DNA of 64,000 nt from Streptomyces sp. NBC_01428 (GTDB lineage: Bacteria; Actinomycetota; Actinomycetes; Streptomycetales; Streptomycetaceae): NCBI RefSeq assembly GCF_036231965.1, contig NZ_CP109499.1, positions 5,642,001 through 5,706,000 on the forward strand, in the 5' to 3' direction. Under the pieces are notes generated by a model. The model was given only the letters and a program-made list of their open reading frames with translations. It searched no databases and was not told the origin of the DNA. The translations under genes and the position numbers were made by a program. Below, one piece after another: positions 42,863-51,153 of the stretch (position 1 is its first letter; each line of letters opens with the position of its first letter).

Positions 42863-43756
42863 TTGACCACGCACGCACCGCAGGCGGCGCAGGCCGTGAC
42901 GCTGCCCGTCTCGCTGGACGAGGCGGTCGCGGCACTGTCCGCCATGCCCGCCGCCGTTCCCGTCGCCGGCGGCACCGATCTGATGACCGCGGTCAACTCC
43001 GGGCAGCTCAGGCCGGCCGCGCTGGTCGGCCTCGGCCGGATCAGCGAGATCCGCGGCTGGCAGTACCAGGACGGACACGCGCTGCTCGGCGCCGGACTCA
43101 CCCACGCCCGGATGGGCCGCCCCGACTTCGCCGCCCTGATCCCGGCGCTCGCCGCCGCCGCGCGGGCGGCCGGACCGCCGCAGATCCGCAACGCGGGCAC
43201 CCTGGGCGGCAACATCGCCTCGGCCGCGCCCACCGGCGACGCGCTGCCCGTACTGGCCGCCCTGGAAGCCACGTTGATCATCGCCGGGCCCGGCGGAGCC
43301 CGCCGCGAGATCCCGGTGTCGCACCTGCTCGCGGGCGTGGACATGCTCCGCGGCGGCGAACTCATCGGCTACGTGCGCGTGCCGCTGCTGCACGCTCCGC
43401 AGGTCTTCCTGAAGGCCACCGGACGCACCGGACCCGGGCGGGCGATCGCCTCCGTGGCGCTCGTCCTCGACCCGGCCCGGCGCGGGGTGCGGTGTGCCGT
43501 CGGCGCCATAGCGCCGATGCCGCTGCGGCCCCTGGACGCCGAGGCGTGGGTGGCCCAGCTCATCGACTGGGACAACAGCCGCACGATCGTCCCCGAGGCG
43601 CTGACCGCGTTCGGGGAGTACGTCGCGGCGGCCTGCATCCCCGACCCCGTCCCCGCCGAGGACGGCTCCGTGCAACCGCTTCCGCCCGCAGTACTGCACC
43701 TGCGGCGCACCGTCGCCGCGCTGGCCCGACGAGCACTCGGGAGGGCGCTGTCGTGA
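42863..43756 (+). CDS. Xanthine dehydrogenase-type FAD-binding subunit
   Basis: 297 residues from TTG 42863, preferred because AAGGGG lies seven bases upstream; GTG 42836 would add nine residues. The FAD-binding motifs of molybdo-flavoproteins are intact: VPVAGGTDLMTAVNSG and IRNAGTLGGNIASAAPTGDALPVLAAL (in parts). The subunit passes electrons from the Fe-S clusters to FAD. The stop overlaps the next gene's GTG by four bases. Confidence 0.88.
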   Translation: MTTHAPQAAQAVTLPVSLDEAVAALSAMPAAVPVAGGTDLMTAVNSGQLRPAALVGLGRISEIRGWQYQDGHALLGAGLTHARMGRPDFAALIPALAAAARAAGPPQIRNAGTLGGNIASAAPTGDALPVLAALEATLIIAGPGGARREIPVSHLLAGVDMLRGGELIGYVRVPLLHAPQVFLKATGRTGPGRAIASVALVLDPARRGVRCAVGAIAPMPLRPLDAEAWVAQLIDWDNSRTIVPEALTAFGEYVAAACIPDPVPAEDGSVQPLPPAVLHLRRTVAALARRALGRALS

Positions 43757-45351
43757 CCGACGACCAGCACGAGGAAGGCGCCCGCCGGAGCGGCGGCCGC
43801 TGGGACCCGCTGCCCCAGGGCGACTACGACGACGGCGCGACCGCCTTCGTCAAGCTCCCCGAGGGCGGCATCGAGGCCCTCCTCGCCTCCCGGGAGCCGC
43901 TCGCGGCGCCCGGACACGGATACGTCCCCCCGCAGATCGACGTGACGCCCGCCCCGCCCGACGCCGGTGACCCGGCGGCCGGCGGGACGTGGGGCGCGCA
44001 GGGCGGCGGCTCCTGGCCCGACCCGAACGCCGCGCAGCAGGGGGCCGGCGCGCGCGACGACCGGTTCGCCTACCAGCCGGGTGCCACCGGGCAGTGGGAG
44101 TACGCCGAATACGCCGAGACCCCTCCCGAGGGCACCGGCCACGGCTACGACGACGGACGCGGCGCGGCCCACGAGGGCGGACACGGCGCCGGGCACGACG
44201 TGACCGGGCAGTGGTCGATCCCCGTCGCCGTAGGTGATCTTCCGGACGAATCGGGCGAGTTCACCACATCGGCACTCGTCGAGCAGTGGGGCGGCACACC
44301 GCCCGCCACGCTGCCCGGCGGCGCGTCGGCGCCCTGGGCGAGCGAGATCGGACAGGCCGAGATCGGGCAGGCCTGGAGCGCCGAACCCCACGAGGCGCCC
44401 TCTGAGGGCCTCGCGGACTCCGAACCGCAGTCACCTCCGCCCCCGCACTCCCAGGCCCCCCAGCAGCCCGCCGAGCCCGCCCACGAGGCAGCCGGGTTCG
44501 CCACCCCCGAACCCGGCGCCGACCACGCGCCCGAGGCGCCGGAGCGGGACCCGGCGCACGAGACGTCCGACGGTGCCGGGGACGACACGTCCGACGACAC
44601 CGGGACGCACGCCCCCGGCGGCCCGCAGACGCACGGCGACGACCTCGTGGCGGACGCCGACGACGCGACCCCCGACGCGGACCACCCGGCCACCGCCCCG
44701 CACGACGAACACCCCCTCGCCTCCTACGTCCTGCGCGTCAACGGCGCCGACCGGCCCGTCACCGACGCCTGGATCGGCGAGTCACTGCTCTACGTCCTGC
44801 GCGAGCGGCTCGGTCTCGCCGGCGCCAAGGACGGCTGCTCACAGGGCGAGTGCGGCGCCTGCAACGTCCAGGTCGACGGCCGGCTCGTCGCCTCCTGCCT
44901 GGTGCCCGGCGTCACCGCCGCCGGCAGCGAGGTGCGCACCGTCGAGGGCCTGGCCACCGAGGGACAGCCCTCCGACGTCCAGCGCGCCCTGGCCAAGTGC
45001 GGCGCCGTGCAGTGCGGTTTCTGCATCCCCGGCATGGCGATGACCCTCCACGACCTCCTGGAGGGCAACCCCGCCCCCACCGAACTGGAGACCCGCCAGG
45101 CGCTGTGCGGCAACCTGTGTCGCTGCTCCGGCTACCGCGGTGTCCTGGACGCCGTGCGCGAGGTCGTCGCCGAACGCGAGCACGCGTCGTCCGCACCCGA
45201 CGACGGCCCGGACACGGACGAGGCCCGCATCCCGCACCAGGCGGGCCCCGGCGCCGGCGGCGTCCATCCGTCCGCCTACGAGGACGACGACGCCTACGGC
45301 TCCCAGGCCTCGCACGAACAGCCGTACGGCCAGGACGGAGGCCAGGCGTGA
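43753..45351 (+). CDS. 2Fe-2S subunit of xanthine dehydrogenase type with long disordered extension
   Basis: 532 residues. The last 210 form a normal Fe-S subunit: a plant-ferredoxin cluster with Cys362, Cys367 and Cys370 (CSQGECGAC) and the second cluster in CGAVQCGFCIPGM and CGNLCRCSGY. About 318 residues in front are acidic and Gly/Pro/His-rich with no fold visible, while typical members are 160-200 residues in total. The start GTG overlaps the previous stop and no internal start with a ribosome site is obvious near the ferredoxin domain, so the extension is probably real. Confidence 0.87.
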   Translation: MTDDQHEEGARRSGGRWDPLPQGDYDDGATAFVKLPEGGIEALLASREPLAAPGHGYVPPQIDVTPAPPDAGDPAAGGTWGAQGGGSWPDPNAAQQGAGARDDRFAYQPGATGQWEYAEYAETPPEGTGHGYDDGRGAAHEGGHGAGHDVTGQWSIPVAVGDLPDESGEFTTSALVEQWGGTPPATLPGGASAPWASEIGQAEIGQAWSAEPHEAPSEGLADSEPQSPPPPHSQAPQQPAEPAHEAAGFATPEPGADHAPEAPERDPAHETSDGAGDDTSDDTGTHAPGGPQTHGDDLVADADDATPDADHPATAPHDEHPLASYVLRVNGADRPVTDAWIGESLLYVLRERLGLAGAKDGCSQGECGACNVQVDGRLVASCLVPGVTAAGSEVRTVEGLATEGQPSDVQRALAKCGAVQCGFCIPGMAMTLHDLLEGNPAPTELETRQALCGNLCRCSGYRGVLDAVREVVAEREHASSAPDDGPDTDEARIPHQAGPGAGGVHPSAYEDDDAYGSQASHEQPYGQDGGQA

Positions 45352-47657
45352 CCAACCAAGCCGCGACCGCGACGACACCGGCGTCGCCGGAGACGGGCCC
45401 CGAGCCCCTGCCGCACGGACTGGGCGTCTCCCTGCCGACCGCGGAGGCCCGCGCCAAGACCGAGGGCACCTTCCCGTACGCGGCCGACCTGTGGGCCGAG
45501 GGACTGCTGTGGGCCGCCGTGCTCCGCTCGCCCCACCCGCACGCGCGCATCGTCTCCATCGACACCCGGCACGCGCGCGAGATGCCCGGCGTGCGCGCCG
45601 TCATCACCCACGAGGACGTCCCCGGCAGCGCCCTGCACGGCCGAGGAAGAGCCGACCGGCCGGTGTTCGCCTCCGAGGTCGTACGCCACCACGGCGAGCC
45701 CATCGCCGCCGTCGCCGCCGACCACCCCGACACCGCCCGGATGGCCGCCGCCGCCGTCATCGTCGAGTACGAGGTGCTCGAACCGGTCACCGACCCGGAG
45801 CAGGCCTTCGAGGCCGAACCCCTGCACCCCGACGGCAACCTGATCCGGCACATCCCGCTGCGCCACGGCGACCCGGACGCCGTCGGCGACATCGTCGTCG
45901 AGGGCCTGTACCGCATCGGCCGCCAGGACCCCGCGCCCGTCGGCGCCGAGGCCGGACTCGCCGTGCCCCGCCCCGACGGCGGCGTCGAGCTCTACGTCGC
46001 CTCCACCGACCCGCACACCGACCGCGACACCGCCGCCGCCTGCTACGGCCTCGACCCCGCGCGCGTGAAGGTCGTCGTCACCGGCGTCCCCGGAGCCACC
46101 GCCGACCGCGAGGACCAGGGCTTCCAGCTGCCGCTCGGCCTGCTCGCCCTGACCACCGGCTGCCCGGTGAAACTCACCGCTACGCGCGAGGAGTCCTTCC
46201 TCGGCCACGCCCACCGGCACCCGACCCTGCTGCGTTACCGGCACCACGCCGACGCCGAGGGCAAGCTGGTCAAGGTCGAGGCGCAGATCCTGCTCGACGC
46301 GGGCGCCTACGCCGACACCTCGGGCGAGTCGCTGGCCGCCGCGGTCTCCTTCGCCTGCGGCCCGTACGTCGTCCCGAACGCCTTCATCGAGGGCTGGGCC
46401 GTCCGCACCAACAACCCGCCCTCCGGGCACGTGCGCGGCGAGGGCGCCCTCCAGGTCTGCGCCGCCTACGAGGCCCAGATGGACAAACTGGCCAAGAAGC
46501 TCGGCGTCGACCCCGCGGAACTGCGGCTGCGTAATGTCATGGCCACCGGGGACGTCCTGCCCACCGGCCAGACGGTGACCTGCCCGGCGCCCGTCGCCGA
46601 ACTGCTCCAGGCCGTACGCGACTTCCCGCTGCCCGCCCTCCCCAAGGACACCCCCGAGGACGAGTGGCTGCTGCCCGGCGGCCCCGAGGGCGCCGGCGAA
46701 CCCGGCGCCGTGCGCCGCGGGGTCGGCTACGCGCTCGGCATGGTCCACATGCTCGGAGCCGAGGGCGCCGACGAGGTCTCGACCGCCACCGTGAAGGTCC
46801 ACGACGGCGTCGCCACCGTGCTCTGCGCGGCCGTGGAGACCGGACAGGGCTTCACCACGCTGGCCCGGCAGATCGTCCAGGAGACCCTCGGCATCGACGA
46901 GGTGCACGTGGCGCCCGTCGACACCGACCAGCCCCCGGCGGGCCCCAGCTGCCGCGGCCGGCACACCTGGGTCTCCGGGGGAGCCGTCGAACGCGCCGCC
47001 AAGATGGTCCGTACGCAGCTGCTCCAGCCGCTCGCGCACAAGTTCGGCATGTCCACCGAGCTCCTCCAGATCACCGACGGCAAGATCACCTCGTACGACG
47101 GGGTCCTGTCGACCACCGTCACCGAGGCGATGGACGGCAAGGAGCTGTGGGCGACCGCGCAGTGCCGCCCGCACCCGACCGAACCGCTCGACGAGGCCGG
47201 CCAGGGCGACGCCTTCGTGGGCCTCGCCTTCTGCGCCATCCGCGCGGTGGTGGACGTCGACATCGAACTCGGCTCCGTCCGGGTCGTGGAGCTGGCGCTC
47301 GCCCAGGACGTCGGCCGGATCCTCAACCCGGCCCAGCTGACGGCCCGTATCGAGGCGGGCGTCACCCAGGGCGTCGGCGCCGCGCTGACCGAGAACCTCC
47401 GCACCGCCCGCGGCCTGGTCCGCCACCCCGACCTCACCGGCTACGCCCTCCCGACGGCCCTGGACACCCCCGACATCCGCATCGTCAAGCTGGTCGAGGA
47501 GCGTGACGTCGTCGCCCCCTTCGGGGCCAAGGCGGCCAGCGCGGTGCCGGTCGTGACGTCCCCCGCGGCCGTCGCGTCCGCCGTCCGGGCCGCCACCGGC
47601 CGCCCCGTCAACCGCCTCCCGATCCGCCCGCAGGCAGCGGTGGTGACGGCGTCGTGA
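45348..47657 (+). CDS. Xanthine dehydrogenase family molybdopterin subunit, catalytic Glu absent
   Basis: 769 residues from GTG 45348 (GGAGG upstream, four-base overlap). The molybdopterin-subunit fold is clear (ARAKTEGTFPYAADL, RHHGEPIAAVAADHPDTARM, GQGFTTLARQIVQETLGI, QDVGRILNPAQLTARIEAG). Two active-site motifs are altered. The C-terminal GAK-GVGE-xP motif, which supplies the catalytic glutamate, reads GAKAASAVP, with Ala732 at the Glu position. The GGGFGGK-type motif is replaced by GVPGATADRED. Classical purine hydroxylation is therefore doubtful; it may use a different chemistry or have become a structural paralogue. Confidence 0.87.
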   Translation: MTNQAATATTPASPETGPEPLPHGLGVSLPTAEARAKTEGTFPYAADLWAEGLLWAAVLRSPHPHARIVSIDTRHAREMPGVRAVITHEDVPGSALHGRGRADRPVFASEVVRHHGEPIAAVAADHPDTARMAAAAVIVEYEVLEPVTDPEQAFEAEPLHPDGNLIRHIPLRHGDPDAVGDIVVEGLYRIGRQDPAPVGAEAGLAVPRPDGGVELYVASTDPHTDRDTAAACYGLDPARVKVVVTGVPGATADREDQGFQLPLGLLALTTGCPVKLTATREESFLGHAHRHPTLLRYRHHADAEGKLVKVEAQILLDAGAYADTSGESLAAAVSFACGPYVVPNAFIEGWAVRTNNPPSGHVRGEGALQVCAAYEAQMDKLAKKLGVDPAELRLRNVMATGDVLPTGQTVTCPAPVAELLQAVRDFPLPALPKDTPEDEWLLPGGPEGAGEPGAVRRGVGYALGMVHMLGAEGADEVSTATVKVHDGVATVLCAAVETGQGFTTLARQIVQETLGIDEVHVAPVDTDQPPAGPSCRGRHTWVSGGAVERAAKMVRTQLLQPLAHKFGMSTELLQITDGKITSYDGVLSTTVTEAMDGKELWATAQCRPHPTEPLDEAGQGDAFVGLAFCAIRAVVDVDIELGSVRVVELALAQDVGRILNPAQLTARIEAGVTQGVGAALTENLRTARGLVRHPDLTGYALPTALDTPDIRIVKLVEERDVVAPFGAKAASAVPVVTSPAAVASAVRAATGRPVNRLPIRPQAAVVTAS

Positions 47658-47860
47658 CCGCGCACGAGCCCGCTCACGACGGCACGGCACCCGACACCGG
47701 CCCCGCCGCACCGGACACCGGAGTCCCGGTCACCCGGGCCACCGCCGACGACCAGCCGCGTTACGAACCCCCGCCCAGTGTCGGAAAGCTGTTCTTCTGG
47801 GTGCTGCTCTTCGTCCTGGCCGCGGTGGTCGTCGTCGCGGGCGGCGTCTACTTCACCTGA
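47654..47860 (+). CDS. Small membrane protein at end of xanthine dehydrogenase operon
   Basis: 68 residues from GTG 47654, overlapping the previous stop by four bases. About 43 hydrophilic residues (HDGTAPDTGPAAPDTGVPV) are followed by a single C-terminal span (LFFWVLLFVLAAVVVVAGGVYF). The tight coupling to the molybdopterin subunit suggests it tethers or assists the complex at the membrane. No family is recognised. Confidence 0.7.
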   Translation: MTAHEPAHDGTAPDTGPAAPDTGVPVTRATADDQPRYEPPPSVGKLFFWVLLFVLAAVVVVAGGVYFT

Positions 47861-47888
47861 GGCTCGGATACTTCACCTGAGGCTCGGA
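47849..47888 (+). repeat. 20-bp perfect tandem duplication across a stop codon
   Basis: Two identical 20-bp units (47849-47868, 47869-47888) starting TACTTCACCTGAGG. The first contains the last codons and TGA of the small membrane protein gene and the second repeats them outside the frame, so the duplication left the protein unchanged. Confidence 0.9.
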
Positions 47889-48282
47889 GCCCGGGGCGTC
47901 GGTCCCTGCGGCCGCGGAGCCCGAGCCCGAGCCCGAGGATCCCGGGTGAGCCGAGGGCCTCCCGGCGCTCGCCGACAGGACACCGGCAGCAGGCAAGAGA
48001 GTCTCGCTGGGAGTCCCGCTCGCCCCTCGGACCCCGCTCGCCCCTCGGACCTTGCTCGCGAGCCGCCCCGGCATCACTCGAGGAACGCTCCAGCCGGCCT
48101 CCTCCCGTGGTGCGGATCATGGGCGTGACCTGCCCGTCCCCGGTCGCCGGGGGACCCGTTCCCAAGGCCCCCCTGCGTTGTCAGTGGGGCGGCGTATGGT
48201 TCTCGCTCAATGGGGAACTGCCGTGGTACGACCGGCCGTTCTCACCGGGGGAAGCACAAGCGTTCACATGCGCGGGGGAGCC
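47861..48282 (+). other. 422-bp intergenic region with short direct repeats
   Basis: No gene is supported. Besides the 20-bp duplication at its start, it has a GAGCCC triplet-like run near 47917-47938 and two identical adjacent 18-bp units at 48015-48032 and 48033-48050 (starting CCCGCTCGCC). No convincing terminator or promoter hexamers are seen. Confidence 0.5.
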
Positions 48283-49449
48283 ATGAGCACGACTGACACC
48301 GATGTCGGCGGCGCGATCACACTGACCGACCACGAGCTGGATCCGTACGTCACGCACGCGTCCACCCGGCACCTCCTCACGGGCGCCGGCCTGCCTGCCG
48401 CGAGCGCGCTGCTGGGGTTCGACGCGCTGCGGGAGCACGGCCTGCGCACCCTGGCCGATCTGACCGGCGGCGCCGACAGGCTCGCCGAGGAGCTGCGCGA
48501 CCGGCTCGTCATCGGGGCCCTGCGGAACCTGGACCGGGACCTGGAGTCGCTCGTCCTCGACGGGACGACGGGTGAGGTCTCCTCGGCGCACGTCCCGCGG
48601 GATCCCGCGCACCTGGACCTGTCACCGCTGGCCCCCTCCCTGGAGGCCCTGCTGCGCTTCGCGGCGGCCACCGAGGAACTGACGGCGCCCGCCGACCGTC
48701 CGGGCCCGTTCGGCCCGAAGGCCGTCGCGGAGACGGCGGACCGGCTGGGCGCGGTCTTCGAGGACACCGCGGGCCCGGACGTGCCGCCGTACTGGCGGAT
48801 GGCCGCGCTGATCCGCCCGCTGGCCCGCATCGCCGGGCCCGGCGAGGGACTCGTCCTCGGTCTGCCGAAGCGGCTGCTCGACGAGGAGTTCGGGGCGGGC
48901 GGGATCATGCGCTTCGAGGACGTCGACTTCCCGCGCGCCCTGACGCACGAGCCGACCCGCCGCTTCCTGCGCGAGACGGGCCTGCCCGAGGACGGGCTCC
49001 TCTTCCAGCTGGACACGGAGGTGCCGCTGCCGGCCCTCACCGAGTACTACGCGGACGAGCGCCCCGACGCGTTCGCCGCCGGTCACCTCCCGGTGACCGC
49101 CTGCCGCCTGATCCGCCTCGGCGGCCTCGTGGAGGACACGAGCCTGGTCGTCGACGGCGCCACGGGCGCGGTGCTCGCCTGGAGCGAACCGGACCTGACC
49201 CTGCGCCCGCTCAACGCGGACATCTCCACGCTCGCCTTCACCCTCTGGCTCCTGCACCGCGAGCGAACCCTGGACGCGGTCCACGGCCTGAGCGACTCCT
49301 ACGAACACCTAGCGGCGACCCTGACGGAAACCCTCGCCACGGTGGACCCCGTCGCCTGCGACCGGACCCCGACCCTCCCGGGCGACGACGGCCTGCGCCA
49401 CTGGCCCGAGATATTCGAGGACCGGGCGAGCGGCTCGCTGTACGCGTAG
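48283..49449 (+). CDS. SUKH-4-type immunity-like protein
   Basis: 388 residues from MSTTDTDVGG (ATG 48283, GGGGGAG just upstream; ATG 48268 is an alternative). Two regions share the SUKH-4 pattern of a hydrophobic start followed by a D/G turn motif: HASTRHLLTGAGLPAA with LESLVLDGTTGEV, and EPTRRFLRETGLPED with DTSLVVDGATGAVLAW, so the protein looks like a tandem duplication. SUKH domains are found in immunity proteins of contact-dependent toxins. No toxin gene is next to it; the role is therefore open. Confidence 0.75.
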   Translation: MSTTDTDVGGAITLTDHELDPYVTHASTRHLLTGAGLPAASALLGFDALREHGLRTLADLTGGADRLAEELRDRLVIGALRNLDRDLESLVLDGTTGEVSSAHVPRDPAHLDLSPLAPSLEALLRFAAATEELTAPADRPGPFGPKAVAETADRLGAVFEDTAGPDVPPYWRMAALIRPLARIAGPGEGLVLGLPKRLLDEEFGAGGIMRFEDVDFPRALTHEPTRRFLRETGLPEDGLLFQLDTEVPLPALTEYYADERPDAFAAGHLPVTACRLIRLGGLVEDTSLVVDGATGAVLAWSEPDLTLRPLNADISTLAFTLWLLHRERTLDAVHGLSDSYEHLAATLTETLATVDPVACDRTPTLPGDDGLRHWPEIFEDRASGSLYA

Positions 49450-49498
49450 CGCCCCGGCGCGAGCGGTACCCGCGGGGCGGGCCGGTCCACCCGACGGC

Positions 49499-50200
49499 CT
49501 ACGCCGGGACGAGGACGGTGAGCCAGTCCGCTTCGCGTGGCCGGTAACCGTGCCGGTTGCGCAGCCCGTGGACGATCGCGGGCACGTGGCCGGCGCCGTA
49601 GACGACGGCCACCCGGAGCGGCTCGTCGCCGTGCTCCGCGTGGATCTCGCCGAGAGCGTCGAGCACCCGCCGGTCACGCCGATCGGTGAGCGCGTGCTCC
49701 AGAGGATCGTCGGCCATCAACTCGGCCCGCAGGGTCGGCGGCAGATCCTCGACCGCCAGATCCTCGTCCAGGAAGGCGCGCGGCCCCCGCAGCGCGAACA
49801 CCAGGCCCATCACCGGAGCCGCCACCATGAGCAGCGCGTACGTCCACCGCGACAGCTCCTTCAGGTCCGCGATCGCCTCCGCCGCGGTCACATCCGGATT
49901 GATGACCGGGACGCCTTCGGGCAGGAGCCGTGCGTCCCGCTGCTCCTGCAGACCGTTGCGCCGCCGGCGGGGGGCGAACCGGTAGGCGAGCGTGAGGGCA
50001 CTCACTCCCACCGACCGGCCCCGGATCCCCTCGACGACGACGAGGTCGCACTCCTTGAGCCTGACGCGGATCTGGGAATAGAAGGTCGGCGACGCCACGT
50101 GCAGCATCGGGAAGATCACGAACTCGAGCGGGGTCCCTGTCCGCCGCATGGTGATCACAGCAGATCGGACGGCATATCCGGTCACCTCGATGATCTGCAT
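49499..50200 (-). CDS. TraB/PrgY-like protein with membrane segment
   Basis: 233 residues. The TraB-family pattern is present: an N-terminal PMLHVASPTFYSQIRVRLKECDLVVVEGIRG (in parts) and a C-terminal VAVVYGAGHVPAIVHGL, corresponding to the conserved His and GAGH motifs. One hydrophobic segment near 119-140 (YALLMVAAPVMGLVFALRG). Family members include pheromone-shutdown proteins and putative metalloproteases. The start codon is preceded, three bases away, by a run of ten G residues on the coding strand, which is an unusual ribosome-site region. Confidence 0.75.
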   Translation of the reverse strand: MQIIEVTGYAVRSAVITMRRTGTPLEFVIFPMLHVASPTFYSQIRVRLKECDLVVVEGIRGRSVGVSALTLAYRFAPRRRRNGLQEQRDARLLPEGVPVINPDVTAAEAIADLKELSRWTYALLMVAAPVMGLVFALRGPRAFLDEDLAVEDLPPTLRAELMADDPLEHALTDRRDRRVLDALGEIHAEHGDEPLRVAVVYGAGHVPAIVHGLRNRHGYRPREADWLTVLVPA

Positions 50201-50203
50201 GAT

Positions 50204-50213
50204 CCCCCCCCCC
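50204..50213 (-). repeat. Ten-base poly-C/G tract at a ribosome-binding site
   Basis: Ten C on the plus strand, read as ten G three bases before the ATG of the TraB-like gene. It takes the place of a Shine-Dalgarno sequence and is prone to slippage. Confidence 0.9.
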
Positions 50214-50343
50214 GCGAAGCCCGCCCGGCCGATCGCTCATCCGTACGAGGACACGAGCCGGGGGAGGCTCGCGGTTCCGTCCCGGTGCGGCCCGGCCGCG
50301 GAGTGCGTGATGCTGTTACCGGTGTGATTCGTAAAGTCGTCAT

Positions 50344-50982
50344 ATGACCGACGACTTCCACGCTGTCCTCGCCAGTCTCGATGCGTGGCTGGAGGCCAAC
50401 GCGCCCGCGGACTTTGCCGCCCTCAACCCACCCGCTGCGCAGGACGGCATCGACGCGGTCTCTGACCGTCGGTTCCCTCTGCACCCGGATCTGGTGGTGT
50501 GGTTGGGTCGTCACGACGGGGTCACCGCTACGAAGGGCCATGACGGTCCCGGCGTCATCATCCCCGGCGGGTTCCTCCTGCACGGTGCCGAGGGAATGAG
50601 TGCCGGTCAACGATCGCTGGAGGAAGCGATCGCTGAATGGATCGACGAGAACGAGTCGGAAGACCCCGGCCTGCGGGACATCTATGACGGCGTGTACGGG
50701 TACTTGTTCCACGTCCGGTGGGTTCCGATCGCCACGGATATCACCGGAGGCAAGCTCATTGTCGACCACCGTGGTGGAGACCGGTTCGGGAACGTGCTCT
50801 ACGGTCTGCAGGCCGGGGACACGGACGGCCCGGTGAAGGTGTGGGACAGCCTTTCTCACATGTTCCGAGACCTGCTCGCCGCCCTGACTGAGGGGACGGA
50901 GATCCGCCTGCCCGGTCATGCCGATCCGATGACACCGCGCCTCTCCGGCACCGACGACGGTGCCTTTGTGAGGTGGGGGTAG
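50344..50982 (+). CDS. SMI1/KNR4 (SUKH-1) family protein
   Basis: 212 residues. The SUKH-1 signature is visible: a start region LEANAPADFAALNPPA, LHPDLVVWLGRHDGV (the L-P-x-x-x-x-x-x-x-H-x-G pattern), then WVPIATDITGGKLIVDHRGGD with the typical IA-D-x-G-G motif. It lies divergent to the TraB-like gene across 143 bp and just outside the integrated element. SUKH proteins often act as immunity factors; none of the neighbours is a recognisable toxin. Confidence 0.88.
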   Translation: MTDDFHAVLASLDAWLEANAPADFAALNPPAAQDGIDAVSDRRFPLHPDLVVWLGRHDGVTATKGHDGPGVIIPGGFLLHGAEGMSAGQRSLEEAIAEWIDENESEDPGLRDIYDGVYGYLFHVRWVPIATDITGGKLIVDHRGGDRFGNVLYGLQAGDTDGPVKVWDSLSHMFRDLLAALTEGTEIRLPGHADPMTPRLSGTDDGAFVRWG

Positions 50983-51053
50983 GACGGAGCGGTTGTCGCA
51001 GACCGCGAGTGCGCCCGACCGGTCAACTGAGACGGAAACTGAGACGGACGACT

Positions 51054-51089
51054 AAAAGGGCGGCACTCCCGAAGGGGTGCCGCCCTTTT
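51054..51089 (+). terminator. Terminator between SMI1 gene and tRNA-Cys attachment site
   Basis: AAAAGGGCGGCAC pairs with GTGCCGCCCTTTT, with a small internal bulge near the GAA loop. It ends in a T-run on both strands, so it can serve both the SMI1 gene and, before integration, the minus-strand tRNA gene. Confidence 0.9.
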
Positions 51090-51109
51090 CTATGCCTGGT
51101 CAGGCAGGC

Positions 51110-51153
51110 AGAGGCCGTGGCGGGAATCGAACCCGCGTAACTCGCTTTGCAGG
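51110..51153. repeat. attL: duplicated 3' part of tRNA-Cys
   Basis: 44 bases identical to 59958-60001, covering the T-arm, acceptor 3' half and anticodon 3' side of tRNA-Cys (begins AGAGGCCGTGGCGGGAAT). After 51153 the sequence diverges (AGGTAGCTC against AGGCGAGTC), so this copy is not a functional tRNA. Confidence 0.93.
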
